From Geobacter sp. (GTDB taxonomy: Bacteria; Desulfobacterota; Desulfuromonadia; Geobacterales; Pseudopelobacteraceae), in assembly GCA_027346925.1 (NCBI GenBank), contig DAIERH010000011.1, positions 1-22,523 on the forward strand: a DNA stretch of 22,523 nucleotides, in the 5' to 3' direction. The notes under the pieces are model-generated. The model worked only from the letters and a program-made list of their open reading frames with translations, was not told the origin of the DNA and ran no database searches. The position numbers were made by a program, and so were the translations under genes. This document shows, piece by piece, positions 21,601 to 22,523 of the stretch; the first letter of the stretch is position 1; each line of letters begins with the position of its first letter.

Positions 21601-22280
21601 AGTTCAGCATCTGGAGGCTGGTCTTCCAGGTCGTGCGGAACCTGTTGGTCAAAGCGGTGACCTCCCCCTTCTCGCTGCTTTCGTCCATGTTCGGCGGCGG
21701 CCATGATTTCAGCGCCGTCCAGTTCGGCTATGGCATGAGCGCGCTGTCGCCCCAGGAGCAACAGAAGCTGAAGGACCTTTCCAAGGCGTTGCTGGACCGC
21801 CCTGCCCTCAAGGTGGAGTTGAAAGGGTATGTGGATAGGGAAAGGGATGCCGAGGGGTACCGCGTGGAACTGTTGAACCGCAAGCTGAGAAACGAAAAAT
21901 TTCTGGCACTGGCCAAGGCCAGGGCGCTGAAGGAGGGCGAAAATATCGAAACCGTCCAGGTGCTGCCGGAGGAATACCCGCGCTACCTGGCCGCGGTCTA
22001 CAAGAAAGAGAAGTTCCCCAAACCGCGCAATATCCTGGGCCTGGTCAAGGATCTGCCACCCGACGAGATGCGCAAGCTGATCATCGCCAACACCGTGATC
22101 GGAGAGCCGGAACTGCAGACCCTGGCCCACGAGCGGGTAGTGACGGTCATGAACTACCTGGTCAAAAAGGGGAACGTGCCGGCCGAGCGGGTATTCCAGA
22201 AAAACGACAATGTGTTCAAGGCACCGGAAAAGGAATCTATCCCCCGCAGCCGGGTTGAGTTGAATGCCATTGCGCAGTAG
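18612..22280 (+). CDS. Large AsmA-like/DUF748 periplasmic protein
   Basis: A 1222-residue protein with one N-terminal membrane segment (about 7-31, LTLVIAGSIVAALLLFTSVI) and a long periplasmic body, as in DUF748 and other AsmA-superfamily proteins. These are thought to form beta-rich grooves that move lipids between membranes, but direct evidence for this family is limited. VRIEKIAINPLTLTVTVNGF just after the anchor is characteristic. A recurring module of the type G-x-V-x-F-x-D appears about four times (near 150, 375, 600 and 835), separated by Lys/Ala/Pro/Gln-rich linkers. The last about 180 residues (LSPQEQQKLKDLSKALLDRP, ALKVELKGYVDRERDAEG) resemble an OmpA-like peptidoglycan-binding helix-strand pattern. 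The ATG at 18612 has GGGGG at 5 nt. The MATE-like gene starts 3 nt after its stop. Confidence 0.8.
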   Translation: MSPRTRLTLVIAGSIVAALLLFTSVILPIIVRNQAITAIQDETGRRVRIEKIAINPLTLTVTVNGFAIDAKEGGPFISIAQLRASLGLASIFKRALILSQVSLDTPAITVARLTANRYSFNDIIERQQAKPKKASPGELLFSINNITIRNGSVDFDDQGVAGGRRHTVRNLEVGIPFISNIPYLVEKYTDPRIAAVVDGAPFTFSGKLKPLSKSMETSVRINLQHLSLPQYMAYAPVKMPVDLTSGRLTMDTEVAYRISASKKPELAVKGLIRLDGIAVNLNNGQPLFKLPSLQVKASDLEVFSQRFLFDGIMVEGMELFVTRNAGGEWMFSRLMPPPASGVKKTAATPQTAPENDKKKPQPLVRVGSFAFNNGTVHFNDALPKRGFKGDVTQIDASVTNFSTVPGTSAEYELSLFLDNEATFSADGSFSLTPLTATASTELSGLKLQRAWPYLSQFLTSPVKATIDSAAEITYSRENGLLVEQGSFRASGLSARYGDKEGFDLSRFEINGGAFNQKTNRLEIAEIKLAKGSISLSREADNSISLLSLLKKQKTLQSHTALPQPNAPVAQQRGKRKDAATQAGAQSAKGVSFSLKRFRADRFNATFTDKAVSDRPRFSLTNTSLVLANLNGPRFSPAAMRFSSTFNKATPLKAKGRITPNPFRYQGSISVGRLPLRDFEAYFPSNINVFIMAGFADTSMNVDIALKDGKPVGSFAGSAGIRAFSAIDTVDEEDLLKWESLQLDDIQGTLEPFSLALRQIALNGVYSRIVVRKDGTLNLQNLVEKPKQDTGPSASSSAPSGIAAAPAGVPPAIAPQQTTPAKRPIQIGAVTIQDGTLSFTDNHLPQHFSTTFYNLGGRVSGLSSEETKFADVDLRGNLENHSPLQITGRINPLRDDLFVDLKVSFRDIELSPVTPYSGTYLGYTVEKGKLFLDLTYHIDKKQLNASNNIFIDQFTFGNRVESDKATKLPVKLGLALLKDRKGEIHLDVPVSGRTDDPKFSIWRLVFQVVRNLLVKAVTSPFSLLSSMFGGGHDFSAVQFGYGMSALSPQEQQKLKDLSKALLDRPALKVELKGYVDRERDAEGYRVELLNRKLRNEKFLALAKARALKEGENIETVQVLPEEYPRYLAAVYKKEKFPKPRNILGLVKDLPPDEMRKLIIANTVIGEPELQTLAHERVVTVMNYLVKKGNVPAERVFQKNDNVFKAPEKESIPRSRVELNAIAQ

Positions 22281-22283
22281 GAC

Positions 22284-22523
22284 ATGACCTCCGATCTGAC
22301 CACTACCCCCATACCGACGCTGATCCGACGTCTGGCCATCCCTGCGGGGACCGGCTTTTTCTTCAACACCATGTTCAACGTGGTGGACACCTGGTATGGC
22401 GGCCGGCTCTCCACGACCGCCCTTGCGGCCATGTCCCTTTCCTTTCCGGTGTTCTTCATCATCCTCTCCATCGGGGCGGGTGTATCAACCGGCGCAACGG
22501 CACTGATCGGCAACGCCCTGGGA
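22284..22523 (+). CDS. Partial MATE-family efflux transporter (N-terminus)
   Basis: The first 80 codons of a membrane protein that continues past the right edge. It begins MTSDLTTTPIPTLIRRLAIP, followed by AGTGFFFNTMFNVVDTWYGG and LSTTALAAMSLSFPVFFII, then LSIGAGVSTGATALIGNALG. This is the usual MATE/NorM opening: a first helix, the NVVDTWYGG type loop (the NxxDxxF/W motif) and a second helix with AAMSLSFP. These antiporters export organic cations and drugs using Na+ or H+. The ATG lies 3 nt after the stop of the DUF748 gene with no separate Shine-Dalgarno, suggesting coupling. The substrate cannot be judged from this part. Confidence 0.85.
   Translation, partial: MTSDLTTTPIPTLIRRLAIPAGTGFFFNTMFNVVDTWYGGRLSTTALAAMSLSFPVFFIILSIGAGVSTGATALIGNALG

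Noticed and set aside
20997..22130. A 377-codon open frame on the minus strand, antisense to the DUF748 gene
   Set aside because: No domain, no ribosome binding site worth noting, and the sense frame is continuous with a clear N-terminal membrane anchor and conserved family segments.

Overview
The window looks like a chromosomal housekeeping region of a Geobacter-type bacterium (order Geobacterales/Desulfuromonadales). This is judged from gene order and protein character, not from a database search. Pointers are: GC-rich coding with AT-rich promoters; a citramalate synthase; an O-acetylhomoserine sulfhydrylase; the thrS-infC-rpmI-rplT-pheS-pheT-ihfA-merR string followed directly by a tRNA-Pro; and tRNA genes that all encode their CCA ends. 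I see no phage genes, transposase, CRISPR array, toxin-antitoxin pair or biosynthetic cluster.

Layout. (1) 1-784, minus strand: a rhodanese, a small cysteine-cluster (YkgJ-like) protein and the start of an O-methyltransferase-like gene. (2) 848-1287: two divergent tRNAs, Leu(CAA) on minus and Ala(GGC) on plus, each with its own promoter and terminator(s). (3) 1351-2461: queD-queE of the 7-deazaguanine (queuosine) pathway, overlapping by 8 nt. (4) 2584-3870: metY, with its own promoter and terminator. (5) 3980-4972: a YciO/Sua5-family gene followed by a small three-helix membrane protein. (6) 5063-12951: one long minus-strand unit that reads, in transcription order, tRNA-Val(GAC), thrS, infC, rpmI, rplT, pheS, pheT, ihfA, merR-like, tRNA-Pro(GGG), then a terminator. 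(7) 12958-15845: rph-rdgB-rlmD, with rph and rdgB overlapping. (8) 15848-16061: a 34-bp perfect palindromic terminator and a 51-residue zinc-ribbon protein. (9) 16189-18381: cimA followed by a membrane-anchored ComEA-like helix-hairpin-helix protein. (10) 18612-22523, plus strand: a 1222-residue AsmA-like (DUF748) protein and the start of a MATE-family transporter.

The gene content is mostly ordinary and I found no convincing new multi-gene system. The most interesting signals are regulatory. infC appears to start at an AUA codon directly behind a near-perfect Shine-Dalgarno. A textbook intrinsic terminator lies between rplT and pheS, where E. coli has the pheM attenuator, but no leader peptide is visible. 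A dispersed-repeat-like inverted element fills the pheS-pheT gap. The leading tRNA-Val is followed by a terminator that must be read through, or bypassed, for thrS to be transcribed. The DUF748 protein is built from about four recurring beta-rich modules separated by low-complexity linkers.
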